The notes under the pieces were generated by a model. That model was not told the DNA's origin and made no database searches. It was given only the letters and a program-made list of their open reading frames with translations. A program made the position numbers and the translations under genes. Shown piece by piece: positions 46,301 through 53,748 of a stretch of 64,000 nucleotides of DNA; the stretch's first letter is position 1, and each line of letters starts with the position of its first letter. Origin of the DNA: Crystallibacter permensis (lineage in GTDB: Bacteria; Actinomycetota; Actinomycetes; Actinomycetales; Micrococcaceae); assembly GCF_025960875.1 (NCBI RefSeq), contig NZ_JAODLR010000003.1, positions 62,001 to 126,000 of the forward strand. The letters run 5' to 3'.

Positions 46301-47003
46301 GGTGGACGAAGACGGCAACCCCGTGATCGAGGGAGTGCCGTTTGTCCGTGCGGAGCAGGAGAAGCGGCTGAAGAAGGCCCAACGGGACCTATCCTCCTTG
46401 GGCAAGGTGAATCCCCTGGCACTGGAAGAGTTTGCGGCGCTGGAGGAACGCCACCAGTATCTCAGCGGCCAGCTGGAAGACCTCAAGGCCACGCGCAAGG
46501 ACCTGCTGGACATCATCAAGGAGGTCGATGAGCGGGTGGAACGCGTCTTCACGGAGGCCTACCACGACACGGCGGCACAGTTCGAACGCGTCTTCGGCCG
46601 GTTGTTCCCCGGTGGCGAAGGACGACTGGTGCTCACGGATCCGGACGACATGCTCACCACGGGTATCGAAGTCGAGGCACGCCCGGCCGGCAAGAAAATC
46701 AAGCGCCTCTCGCTGCTCTCCGGCGGCGAGCGCTCCTTGACCGCCGTGGCCCTGCTGGTGGCGATCTTCAAGGCGCGGCCATCGCCCTTTTACGTGATGG
46801 ATGAGGTAGAGGCGGCCCTGGATGATACGAACCTGGGGCGGCTGATCACCATTTTCGAGGAACTGCGCGAGTCCAGTCAGCTCATCGTCATCACCCACCA
46901 GAAGCGCACCATGGAGGTCGCCGACGCACTCTACGGCGTGACCATGCGGGGTGACGGCGTCTCCACCGTCATATCCCAGCGTCTTGCCACCGCAGAGGTC
47001 TAA
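43380..47003 (+). CDS. smc: chromosome segregation protein SMC
   Basis: SMC organises and helps segregate the chromosome with ScpA and ScpB. The 1207-residue protein starts at TTG 43380 with GGGAG upstream. Walker A is GPNGSGKS (31-38). Long heptad-rich coiled coils occupy about 160-500 and 690-1030, separated by a hinge (about 510-670). The C-terminal ABC signature LLSGGERS begins at 1112, with Walker B FYVMDE at about 1137. An Ala/Pro/Gln-rich insert with a small repeat (GQAPADQAAADQ, about 575-590) interrupts the hinge. The position between rnc/mutM and ftsY is standard, apart from the amide and olefin operons inserted here. Confidence 0.96.
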   Translation: MHLKSLTVRGFKSFASATTFDFEPGVTAVVGPNGSGKSNVVDALAWVMGEQGAKTLRGGKMEDVIFAGTSGRSPLGRAQVSLTIDNADGALPIEYTEVTISRTLFRTGGSEYAINGSNCRLLDIQELLSDSGLGREMHVIVGQGQLDRILHATPDDRRGFVEEAAGILKHRRRKEKTVRKLESMQANLARLTDLTGELRRQLTPLGKQAEVARRAQQVQFEVRDARARLLADDLVQLTAALAQEVADEAAMKARQAEVERTLEAGRRRLAELERLAAEATPRLNAARDAWYQLSSARERFRSLGNLANERRRLLGNADAEPETGRDPDQLEQQAAQVREEQAELEFELEDRREALEDAVQTRAEAEASAVAEDQRLTAILRAAADRREGLAKLAGQVAAARSRVEAAEAELGRLRASIGEGEERRRKAQTEFSALESQVAGVEEGEEGLDAEYEQASQELDAIEEELESLVAEEREAERERDALSARKEALEVGLDRRDGSEALLASGSEGVLGPLAELITVEPGYEPAIAAALGNSAEAVVVAGRDAGVQALELMKSEDSGRIELVFARTADPAPAGQAPADQAAADQSEGDLALPGGAVPALALVTLKEEAAAVRALLASVVVVEDLSGAAEAVSARPELTAVTRDGEVFSAYSARGGSAGRPSLLEVQAAVEETAQRLAHATARAERAKFAIAAATARRAETAARAEAALEQLNESDARLAAVAERLGHLGSTLRSAVGESERIARLVEAAEANVATEQQKLAEITQRLGAAQEAPAEVEPSTEQRDALAAAATRARQSEMEARLALRSGEEQLNAIGNRAASLERAAATERHARAQAAERARKRQVQAAKAAAVGRGVKQVLAWLDVSVDLAERERDAAEEVRAARERELATVRTSTDALANELRELTDSVHRDEMARAQQRLRIESLETKAIDELGLTPDHLVAEYGPDQPVPVATAASNDKWAALREEVDEDGNPVIEGVPFVRAEQEKRLKKAQRDLSSLGKVNPLALEEFAALEERHQYLSGQLEDLKATRKDLLDIIKEVDERVERVFTEAYHDTAAQFERVFGRLFPGGEGRLVLTDPDDMLTTGIEVEARPAGKKIKRLSLLSGGERSLTAVALLVAIFKARPSPFYVMDEVEAALDDTNLGRLITIFEELRESSQLIVITHQKRTMEVADALYGVTMRGDGVSTVISQRLATAEV

Positions 47004-47084
47004 TGCGCGGCGCCCCGACACCCCTGTGGCCCGGTGATCCGGGGCCCGGCGGCACGGCGGCCCGAGCCGGTCCAGCCGGCATCG

Positions 47085-47819
47085 CTAGTCCCGCCGGTAG
47101 CGGCGCACGAAATTGCGCAGCACGTGCTGGGGCTCGGTGACCACGCTTCCACGGACACTTTCCATCACCCTCGCCGCCTCGGCCGGCGGGAAATACCCGG
47201 CAAAACGGTAGATGGAGATCCGGGTCAGCAGCCCGTCGATGTCGAGTTCGGGGTGGAACTGTGTGGCATACAGGTTCGATTTCAGCCGGAACATCTGGAT
47301 CGGGCAGGTAGCCGAGCCGGCCAGCCGCACGGCACCAGCCGGCAGCGTCGAACACGCTTCCTTGTGTCCCACAAAAGCCCGGAACTGGTCCGGCACCCCT
47401 GCCAGCAACGGATCCTTTCTGCCATCATCGGTCAGGACTATCTCCACTTCGCCGATCGGCTCGCCGTGGGTCCTGTCGACCACACCGCCCTGGTGCAGGC
47501 CCAACGTGCCGACGCCGTAGCAGGCCCCGAAAAACGGGAAATCCGTGGCGATGACCTGATCGAGCAGGCGGCCGAGTTCGCGTTCTACCCGGTGCTGCAC
47601 CGCCGATTTGTCCGCGGGCGCATCACTGGAGTTGAACGGACTGCCGCCCAGGATGATCCCGCTGTAGGAATCAAGATCAATGTCCGGCAGCGGGGCGGCC
47701 TCCAGCCGGACCCGGTGCAGTTCCCCGTCCACTAGGCCGCCGAAGCGCATGAACGCCGCATACTCTTCGTCGGCTGCTTTGTCTTGGGCCCGGGTAGCCA
47801 GGAGCAGGAACGGCTTCAT
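47085..47819 (-). CDS. class I glutamine amidotransferase-like protein
   Basis: The 244-residue protein has the triad of class I amidotransferases: C100 in FPFFGACYGVGTLG, H189 and E191 in ATQFHPELDI. The family includes the GuaA-like amidotransferases that act without a fused synthetase. No synthetase partner is nearby. It starts inside the end of the CHAD gene (4-base overlap), so the two proteins are likely made together. The substrate is unknown; gamma-glutamyl hydrolysis is one option. It is convergent with smc. Confidence 0.85.
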   Translation of the reverse strand: MKPFLLLATRAQDKAADEEYAAFMRFGGLVDGELHRVRLEAAPLPDIDLDSYSGIILGGSPFNSSDAPADKSAVQHRVERELGRLLDQVIATDFPFFGACYGVGTLGLHQGGVVDRTHGEPIGEVEIVLTDDGRKDPLLAGVPDQFRAFVGHKEACSTLPAGAVRLAGSATCPIQMFRLKSNLYATQFHPELDIDGLLTRISIYRFAGYFPPAEAARVMESVRGSVVTEPQHVLRNFVRRYRRD

Positions 47820-49336
47820 GGCTTGATGCTAGTGGAAGGGAACCCTTCCCATTCACGGCGGAAGGTTGCCTCCGCGTTTTCGGCCGCAAACTGCTCCAGC
47901 GCGTGCAGGCGCCCGTAGCTGAAGCCGTTTTCATTCTGCAGGACGGACCCGGCGCCCAACCGGCGCAGCAGCCCGCGCGTCAGGACGGTGTCCTGGTGCA
48001 CGCCGAGCGATTGCTGCACCCGTTGCGCCGCCTCGGCGAGCCGCTGTGCGCGTTTCCCGCCCACCGGGAACGCAGCTTCCGCTGCATACCGCAGCCGCTT
48101 GGCACGGATGCGGACCTCGTGCAGGGCGCGTGCATCGGTGGCGCCGCCGGGAGGCTGCTCCGCAGCCGTGACGGCCCTGCGCAGCCGTTTGGCCTCTCGC
48201 TTAACGCGCCTGCCGATCACTTGGCGCGCAGGCTCCGAGGCCAGTGCCGTCAGCGGGGGATCGGAAAGTAACCCATCCAGCGCATCGAGCAGGCGGAAGT
48301 ACCGTTTCGTATCGAGCGCCCGCAATATCTTGGCCCGCGCTGCCTTCAGATCGGTGGTGAGCTGCTCATCGATCCTGCGGGCAACGGGCCCCAGCACCAG
48401 TTCCGTGGGCTCCCCGGCAAGTATGTCCCGGAGCCGGTCCTGCATTACCTGGGCGTCACGGGCCTCGCCCAGCAGACCCGCGAGCCACTTCAGCTCGCCC
48501 CGCAGCTCACCGGCTGTATCCCCGGCCAGCAGTTTGCGGTAAGTGGCCAGGCACGAGCGCAGCCGCCGGGAAGCCACGCGCATTTTGTGTATCGCTTCAG
48601 GCTCACCCGACCGCACCAGCGGATCCTGTTCCTTCACGCTGCCGACCTGCTGATGCAGAAAGAAGAGTACGACGGCGGCCGCCTCACCTTTGCGCTTCGC
48701 GCGGGGCGCGGCCGGCTCCGGCTGGCGCGAATGTCGCGACAATTCCGACCGCAGTGTGGAGTTGCGGGATCCGGGTTGCGCACCGGAGCCGTCGCACAGG
48801 GCGTCACAAGCGTCCAGCAAGTCCTGATTGCCCTCGACCAGTTCAATCGACCATTCCCGCCACCGGCTGCCCCCGGAGGGACTTCCCAGCTGCTCGGACC
48901 GCAGATGGTCATCCAGCATGTCGGCCAGCACCTCATCCCCGGAGCCGCGGAGCCGGTGCAAAACCCGTCTGGTCAGGACCCGGGCAACGGGAACCAACGG
49001 CTTGTCCCGCACGTGCACACGCACCAACTGCAGCAGTGGCTTCGGCAATCCACCCTTACCTCGGTCGGGAGGCGAAGAGCTGACCCGGCGCTCGCCGTCG
49101 TCGGTTGGCTGCTCCAGTTGCCAACCGGCTTGAGCGCCGGTGCGACGTTCAAGCGTGATGCCCCGTGCGGCCAGCACGAGATCGTCGGTATCGAAGTACA
49201 CCGCCTCGAACTCGGCTTCCGCGCCTTGTTCCACACGTCTCACGCCCGGCAAAGTATGCAGCGCGGGCAGCGGCGCCAACTCCTCGACGTCGTAGGCGCG
49301 TCCAGGCTTTGCCGCGTCCCCAGAATCACTGGCCAT
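47816..49336 (-). CDS. CHAD domain protein with degenerate CYTH domain
   Basis: I start this protein at ATG 49336 (MASDSGDAAKPGRA, 506 residues); an in-frame start at 49420 would add 28 poorly supported residues. The N-terminal third resembles a CYTH triphosphate-tunnel domain (VYFDTDDLVLAARGITLERRTG), but the usual ExExK opening is absent and the LKLP-type strand reads LEQP. The C-terminal half is a CHAD domain with histidine/arginine helices (AIHKMRVASRRLRSCLATYR, LHEVRIRAKRLRYAAEAAF), known to bind polyphosphate. It is therefore a probable polyphosphate-binding protein with an inactive CYTH part. It overlaps the amidotransferase gene and diverges from ftsY. Confidence 0.85.
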   Translation of the reverse strand: MASDSGDAAKPGRAYDVEELAPLPALHTLPGVRRVEQGAEAEFEAVYFDTDDLVLAARGITLERRTGAQAGWQLEQPTDDGERRVSSSPPDRGKGGLPKPLLQLVRVHVRDKPLVPVARVLTRRVLHRLRGSGDEVLADMLDDHLRSEQLGSPSGGSRWREWSIELVEGNQDLLDACDALCDGSGAQPGSRNSTLRSELSRHSRQPEPAAPRAKRKGEAAAVVLFFLHQQVGSVKEQDPLVRSGEPEAIHKMRVASRRLRSCLATYRKLLAGDTAGELRGELKWLAGLLGEARDAQVMQDRLRDILAGEPTELVLGPVARRIDEQLTTDLKAARAKILRALDTKRYFRLLDALDGLLSDPPLTALASEPARQVIGRRVKREAKRLRRAVTAAEQPPGGATDARALHEVRIRAKRLRYAAEAAFPVGGKRAQRLAEAAQRVQQSLGVHQDTVLTRGLLRRLGAGSVLQNENGFSYGRLHALEQFAAENAEATFRREWEGFPSTSIKP

Positions 49337-49512
49337 TTCCGGCCTTTCGCTTTCGCCCTGGAATCCGCCTCGGAGCACGGCACGGACACCGGCCCAGCGC
49401 GGCGGGGGAGGTGACGCCATGATAAGCCCGCACGCCGGATTCGCCCAGCTCCGGTTCTTGTCCCGACTGCGGCCGTGCGTCCGAAGGTAGGGGCTGTGAG
49501 AAGCTAGGGATT

Positions 49513-50718
49513 GTGAACGACGTAACCATGATCCTTATATACGCTGTCATCGCGATCGCCGTGATCGGTACGGTTGCCATCCTCCTGGTCAAGGGCCGCA
49601 AGACTCCTCCTGGAACCTACCCCACCACTCGGGACGCCAACGACCCGGGGCGCGGCGGCGGTACCGATACGTTGGAAGCGCCACCTGCGCCGGCTGAACC
49701 CCGTGTGGCGGTTCCCGAGGAAGAACTGCCCGAGACTGACGTCGAAGTTGCCGATGATGCGGCGGGCATCGAGACGGTACCGGTCGAGACCCCTGCTCCG
49801 GTTGAGGGCAGGCTGGCCCGCCTGCGTGCCCGCCTGATCAAGTCCAACAACGCCCTGGGCAAGGGCCTGCTGGCGCTGCTCTCCCGGGACAAGATCGACG
49901 AGGACGTCTGGGACGAAATCGAGGAAACCCTCCTCATGGCGGACCTCGGCACCGAGCCAACGATGGAGCTGGTCGACGCCCTGCGTGCCCGCGTCAAGGT
50001 CGCTGGCAGCCAGGACCCCGAACACGTCAAGGCGATGCTGCGCGAAGAACTCATCAAGCTCGTTAACCCGGAGATGGACCGTTCGTTGGCCGTCGAGCGC
50101 CATGCGGACCGCCCATCTATTGTCATGGTTGTGGGCGTCAACGGCGTGGGCAAGACCACCACCGTTGGCAAGCTGGCCCGCGTGCTGGTCGCCGAAGACA
50201 AGGATGTGCTGCTGGGCGCGGCGGATACCTTCCGTGCCGCGGCAGCCGAGCAGCTGGCAACCTGGGGCCAGCGCGTGGGTGTGCCTACCGTAAAGTCCGA
50301 CGTCGATGGCGCGGACCCGGCGTCCGTCGCATTCGAAGCAGTGAAGGCCGGCATCGACCAGGAAGTCGACGTCGTCATGATTGATACGGCCGGCCGCCTG
50401 CAGAACAAGGTGGGCCTGATGGACGAGCTCGGCAAGGTCAAGCGCGTCATCGAGAAGCAGGCGATGGTTGACGAGGTCCTGTTGGTTCTGGATGCCACCA
50501 CCGGACAGAACGGACTGAACCAGGCCAAGGTCTTCTCAGAGGTCGTCAATATCACGGGCATTGTGCTGACCAAGCTGGACGGAACTGCTAAGGGCGGAAT
50601 CGTCGTCGCTATTCAGCGTAGCCTCGGCGTTCCGGTCAAGCTGATCGGCCTCGGTGAAGGCGCGGACGATCTGGCTCCGTTCGAAGCCGAAGCTTTTGTG
50701 GATGCCCTCCTGAACTAA
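49513..50718 (+). CDS. ftsY: signal recognition particle receptor FtsY
   Basis: FtsY docks SRP-ribosome complexes at the membrane. The 401 residues from GTG 49513 begin with a transmembrane helix (about 6-26), then a Pro/acid-rich linker and the NG domain: N domain with LSRDKIDEDVWDEIEETLL, G1 GVNGVGKTTTVGKLA, DTFRAAAAEQL, G3 DTAGRL, G4 TKLDGTAKGG, and closing GLGEGADDLAPF. A membrane-spanning N-terminus rather than a soluble A domain is usual in actinobacteria. It is followed by two hairpins and a convergent gene. ffh is 8 kb downstream. Confidence 0.96.
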   Translation: MNDVTMILIYAVIAIAVIGTVAILLVKGRKTPPGTYPTTRDANDPGRGGGTDTLEAPPAPAEPRVAVPEEELPETDVEVADDAAGIETVPVETPAPVEGRLARLRARLIKSNNALGKGLLALLSRDKIDEDVWDEIEETLLMADLGTEPTMELVDALRARVKVAGSQDPEHVKAMLREELIKLVNPEMDRSLAVERHADRPSIVMVVGVNGVGKTTTVGKLARVLVAEDKDVLLGAADTFRAAAAEQLATWGQRVGVPTVKSDVDGADPASVAFEAVKAGIDQEVDVVMIDTAGRLQNKVGLMDELGKVKRVIEKQAMVDEVLLVLDATTGQNGLNQAKVFSEVVNITGIVLTKLDGTAKGGIVVAIQRSLGVPVKLIGLGEGADDLAPFEAEAFVDALLN

Positions 50719-50730
50719 GGGCGCTCAATC

Positions 50731-50756
50731 GTCCTGCGGGCCTTTGCCGGCAGGAC
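50731..50756 (+). terminator. hairpin just after ftsY
   Basis: GTCCTGC (50731-50737) pairs with GCAGGAC (50750-50756), with an inner GGC/GCC. It lies 12 bases after the ftsY stop and is followed by CTTCG, not a T run. Confidence 0.45.
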
Positions 50757-50771
50757 ACTTCGATGACCAAA

Positions 50772-50809
50772 GCCGAAGGGCGGACGTGATATCACGTCCG
50801 CCCTTCGGC
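50772..50809. terminator. 38-bp perfect palindrome between ftsY and the HNH pseudogene
   Basis: GCCGAAGGGCGGACGTGAT (50772-50790) is followed directly by its exact reverse complement (50791-50809). It lies between convergent genes and is flanked by ATTT and AAA stretches. It is probably a two-way terminator. Confidence 0.8.
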
Positions 50810-50842
50810 GCATTTAGGGCGCCTGCGTTGGCCTAAATCTTG

Positions 50843-52530
50843 TCACGCTGCTTGGCGGTAGATGAAGTCGATGCGGCCCAGGGCCTGCTCGAAGACTGAC
50901 AACGGCTCCAGGGGCTCGTCCGCCTGTTCCATCGCCGGTGGGGTGCCGGGCAGGGCTGGTGCGGTTGACACGTAGGTGTGTCCGGTCGGGGTGGTCGTTT
51001 CGACGGTGTGCCGCGGTCCGGGGATCCTTTGGGCGTGCCAGCCTTCAGTTTCCTTCGCCAGGTTACACGCTTCACAAAGCCCTTGCCCATTGAGCTCGCT
51101 GGTCGCCCCGGCGTCACGCCAGGGCACAACATGGTCGTGGTGGCGGATCGGTGCATCGCACCACGGTGTGCGGCAGAGCTGGTCCCTCGCCTGGATCATG
51201 CGCTGCATCCCGGCCGGCATCAACCGCGCCCGCGAATCCATGCCGAGCAGCTGCCCAGTGCCCGGCGCGGTGTAAAGCCGGCGCACCCACACTTCCACCT
51301 CGGACTCATCGATTGCGTTTCCGGAGGCTATTCGTTCCGAACCCGGCGGCCCGGTCGCCGTACCGGTGGTTCCGGTGTCTGCCGAATCTGCACCTGCATC
51401 GTTGGCCGGTATCGGTTTGCCAGTGGCTGGCGGGCCGGATACCGTAGCGCCGTCCCCATTGCCAAGATCAGCTGCGCCGGCAACGGCTTCGTCTTCCCTG
51501 GCGCCCCTTACCGGACTGCCGGCCGCCGGGTGATCTGTGCTGCCGTTCCCGGCGTCGATGTTGTCCGTGCCGACGCCGCCGTTCCCGTTGTCGGTGCCGG
51601 CCTCTTTGTCGGTGTCGCCGGTGCGGAGGAGGTCGCGGGGACGATGCCGTACCCGGCCAGGTGAGCCGGTTCGGAATCGCCTTGGAACAGGGTGCGGTCG
51701 GTCATGACCAGCTGGACTTCGATTTTTGCGGGGTTTTCCGCGGGCTGGCCGGTGACGCGTTCGACGAGGATGTCGGCCATCAGCTGGCCCCGGCCTCGTT
51801 CATCGCCCTGCGCCTTCAGCCGGTCGGCCTCCTTCACCAGGGCCGCGAGGACGGCCACGCCCTGCACCACCGGCAGCAGGCAGCTCACCTGGGCCATGGT
51901 GTCCGGCGCGGGACGGCAGGAGACATGGCGTTCGGTTTCGGCTTTCGCGGCCCGGCGGACCACCGACAGCGGGTCCAGCCGCAGCGCGGCCTGCTTCGCC
52001 AACGCCCCGATCCGCTTGTCCCCGCAGCCGCGCAGCGTCTTCGGATCCGAACACAATTCCTCATCGATGCGGGCGCGGTCTTCCACGCTCAGGCACGCGG
52101 TCTCGCGGACCAGGATGGTCGCCCGCCACTCATTCAGCCGGCCCTCGGCCAGCGCCTTATACGTGTGCGGCATTTCCCTGATCAGCGTGGTGGCCATACC
52201 CAGGTGCTTGCCGCCGCGATTCGGGGAGTCCTTGCGCGCGAGGCCGATCTCCTTGGCCAGGCCCCGCCCCCGCTTCTCCGCCGCGACCCCGGCCGCGGCC
52301 CGGGTCTCCTTACGGGAGGCGACAAACGCCTCCGTCTCGCGTGCCTGCGCGGCAGCGGCGGCGGATTTAAGTTCCTCCAGCGCGGTGATCCGGTCAATCC
52401 GCACCCCCTCGGAGACGTCCTGGTCCATATCCGCCAGTTCCACAATCGCGGCACGGACCAGCCCCGCACCCGGATCACCGGGAACCGGCTTCACCGGATC
52501 CATCTCTGCTGGAACGATTGACTCGAACAT
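50843..52530 (-). pseudogene. DUF222/13E12-type HNH endonuclease, frameshifted
   Basis: Read from ATG 52530 (MFESIVPAEMDPVKP), the first frame encodes a DUF222 domain up to [10 protein letters not shown], then turns into low-complexity sequence and stops at 51508. A second frame, open from beyond 51640 to its stop at 50843, gives the linker [17 protein letters not shown] and then the end of a normal family member: [19 protein letters not shown] and the HNH domain [19 protein letters not shown] with LCEACN. One base gained near the GGGG run at 51637-51640 would join the halves (VPRDLL). DUF222-HNH proteins are multicopy in actinobacteria, often called 13E12 repeats. This copy is a pseudogene or carries a sequencing error. 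Confidence 0.8.
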
Positions 52531-52588
52531 ACTTTCTATTCTACCGTCGTGTGATGAAGCACACAAGGCATCTTCGAGGCTGTGGAGA

Positions 52589-52611
52589 AACCGCCGTTTT
52601 GGCCGGCGGTT
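52589..52611. terminator. small GC hairpin upstream of the HNH pseudogene
   Basis: AACCGCCG (52589-52596) pairs with CGGCGGTT (52604-52611). It lies in the 198-base gap between the DODA dioxygenase stop and the HNH gene start and may end the dioxygenase transcript. The rest of that gap shows nothing else clear. Confidence 0.35.
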
Positions 52612-52728
52612 GTGGGATTGTCCGACTCACGGCCGGTCTCGACATTCATGCACAGCACCTGATTTGAGTAGGCCGAGCCCAATGCCGCAAAATGCGCCTT
52701 GTCGCTTTCCCGTCTTCGGGGGTGGGGC

Positions 52729-53526
52729 TTAAGTCAGCGTCCAGGAGCGCTTGGACAGGCCAAACCAGAAGCCGTCGATAGCGGTTTTCGCTTCGATCCC
52801 ACCCGAGCCGTAAGCGGCGCCGAGTGCTACATAAAGTGGCGCCCAGTGCTCGCTGCGCGGGTGGGCTTCCTGGGCTGCCGGCGCCTTGTTGAGGAAGTCC
52901 AAAATCGAGTCCACATCGCCGCGGGCCATTGCTTCTTCTGCCCAATGGTCGAATTCACTTGAGGCGGCCGGCGGTGTGGTGTTCGGGCCGGCGGCAGGGT
53001 TGAACCAGCGAAGATTGTGTGTAGTGAAGCCCGAGCCGACTATCAATGTGCCGCGGTCACGCAAAGGCGCCAAGGATTTGCCGAGCTCGAAGAGCCCCTG
53101 CGGTTCGAGCGTCGGCATGGACATCTGGACCACCGGCACGTCGGCGTCAGGGAACATTTCCACCAGCGGGACATAGGCGCCGTGGTCCAGCCCGCGGGTC
53201 TCATCCTGCTCGACGTGGTGGCCACGGTCTCCTACGAGCCTGGATACTTCTCCGGCCAGTTCGGGGGCCAATGGCGCGTCGTACGTGACGTCATAGTACT
53301 TCTGCGGGAATCCCCAAAAGTCGTACACCAGTCCGGTCTTCTGCTTGGTGGCGCTTAACGTCACCGGCGCATTCTCCCAGTGAGCCGACACCATCAGGAT
53401 GTCCTTTGGCTTTTCAAAAGTGCTTGACCAGTCCGCGAGTTGGGTGGTCCAACGCTCGTCGTCGGCAAGCGGGGGAGCGCCATGGCTGAGGAACAGAACC
53501 GGAGGCTGGGTCATCGTGTGCGTCAT
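52729..53526 (-). CDS. DODA-type extradiol aromatic ring-opening dioxygenase (YgiD-like)
   Basis: The 265-residue protein belongs to the LigB/DODA superfamily. Metal-binding His are H15 in FLSHGAPPL, H49 in VSAHWEN and another in GLDHGAYVPL; H in FTTHNLRWF is conserved in the plant DODA/YgiD group. Closest in layout is E. coli YgiD, a 4,5-DOPA extradiol dioxygenase. A catechol or quinol substrate is likely. A perfect 16-bp palindrome lies 22 bases ahead of the start, and a near-identical one precedes the VOC protein at 62.9 kb, suggesting shared control, perhaps by a MarR-type sensor of quinones. Confidence 0.88.
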   Translation of the reverse strand: MTHTMTQPPVLFLSHGAPPLADDERWTTQLADWSSTFEKPKDILMVSAHWENAPVTLSATKQKTGLVYDFWGFPQKYYDVTYDAPLAPELAGEVSRLVGDRGHHVEQDETRGLDHGAYVPLVEMFPDADVPVVQMSMPTLEPQGLFELGKSLAPLRDRGTLIVGSGFTTHNLRWFNPAAGPNTTPPAASSEFDHWAEEAMARGDVDSILDFLNKAPAAQEAHPRSEHWAPLYVALGAAYGSGGIEAKTAIDGFWFGLSKRSWTLT

Positions 53527-53547
53527 GAGTCCACCGTACCGCCATTT

Positions 53548-53563
53548 ACTTGAAGGTTCAAGT
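53548..53563. promoter_or_regulatory. operator-like palindrome upstream of the DODA dioxygenase
   Basis: ACTTGAAGGTTCAAGT is a perfect 7-bp inverted repeat around GG. It lies 22 bases before the dioxygenase start codon. It matches the site at 62854-62869 in 14 of 16 positions. Confidence 0.65.
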
Positions 53564-53605
53564 TAGAGTTGCGTCTCAGCTTCTAGGGCAGATGGTATCC
53601 TGGGC

Positions 53606-53703
53606 GGACGCCGGACGCCGGACGCCGGACGCCGGACGCCGGACGCCGGACGCGGGACGCCGGACGCGGGACGTCGGACGCGGGGCGTCGGACGCTGGAA
53701 GCC
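53606..53703. repeat. 7-bp minisatellite, consensus GGACGCC, 14 units
   Basis: Six exact GGACGCC units (53606-53647) are followed by eight drifting ones (GGACGCG, GGACGCC, GGACGCG, GGACGTC, GGACGCG, GGGCGTC, GGACGCT, GGAAGCC). The array fills most of the 222-base gap between the dioxygenase start and the MFS gene stop. An open frame across it encodes only a repeating DAGRRTP-like string and is not considered a gene. Confidence 0.95.
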
Positions 53704-53748
53704 GGCAGCCAGAGACGGGTCTGGCCTCCTTGCTTCAAGCCGCGGAAA

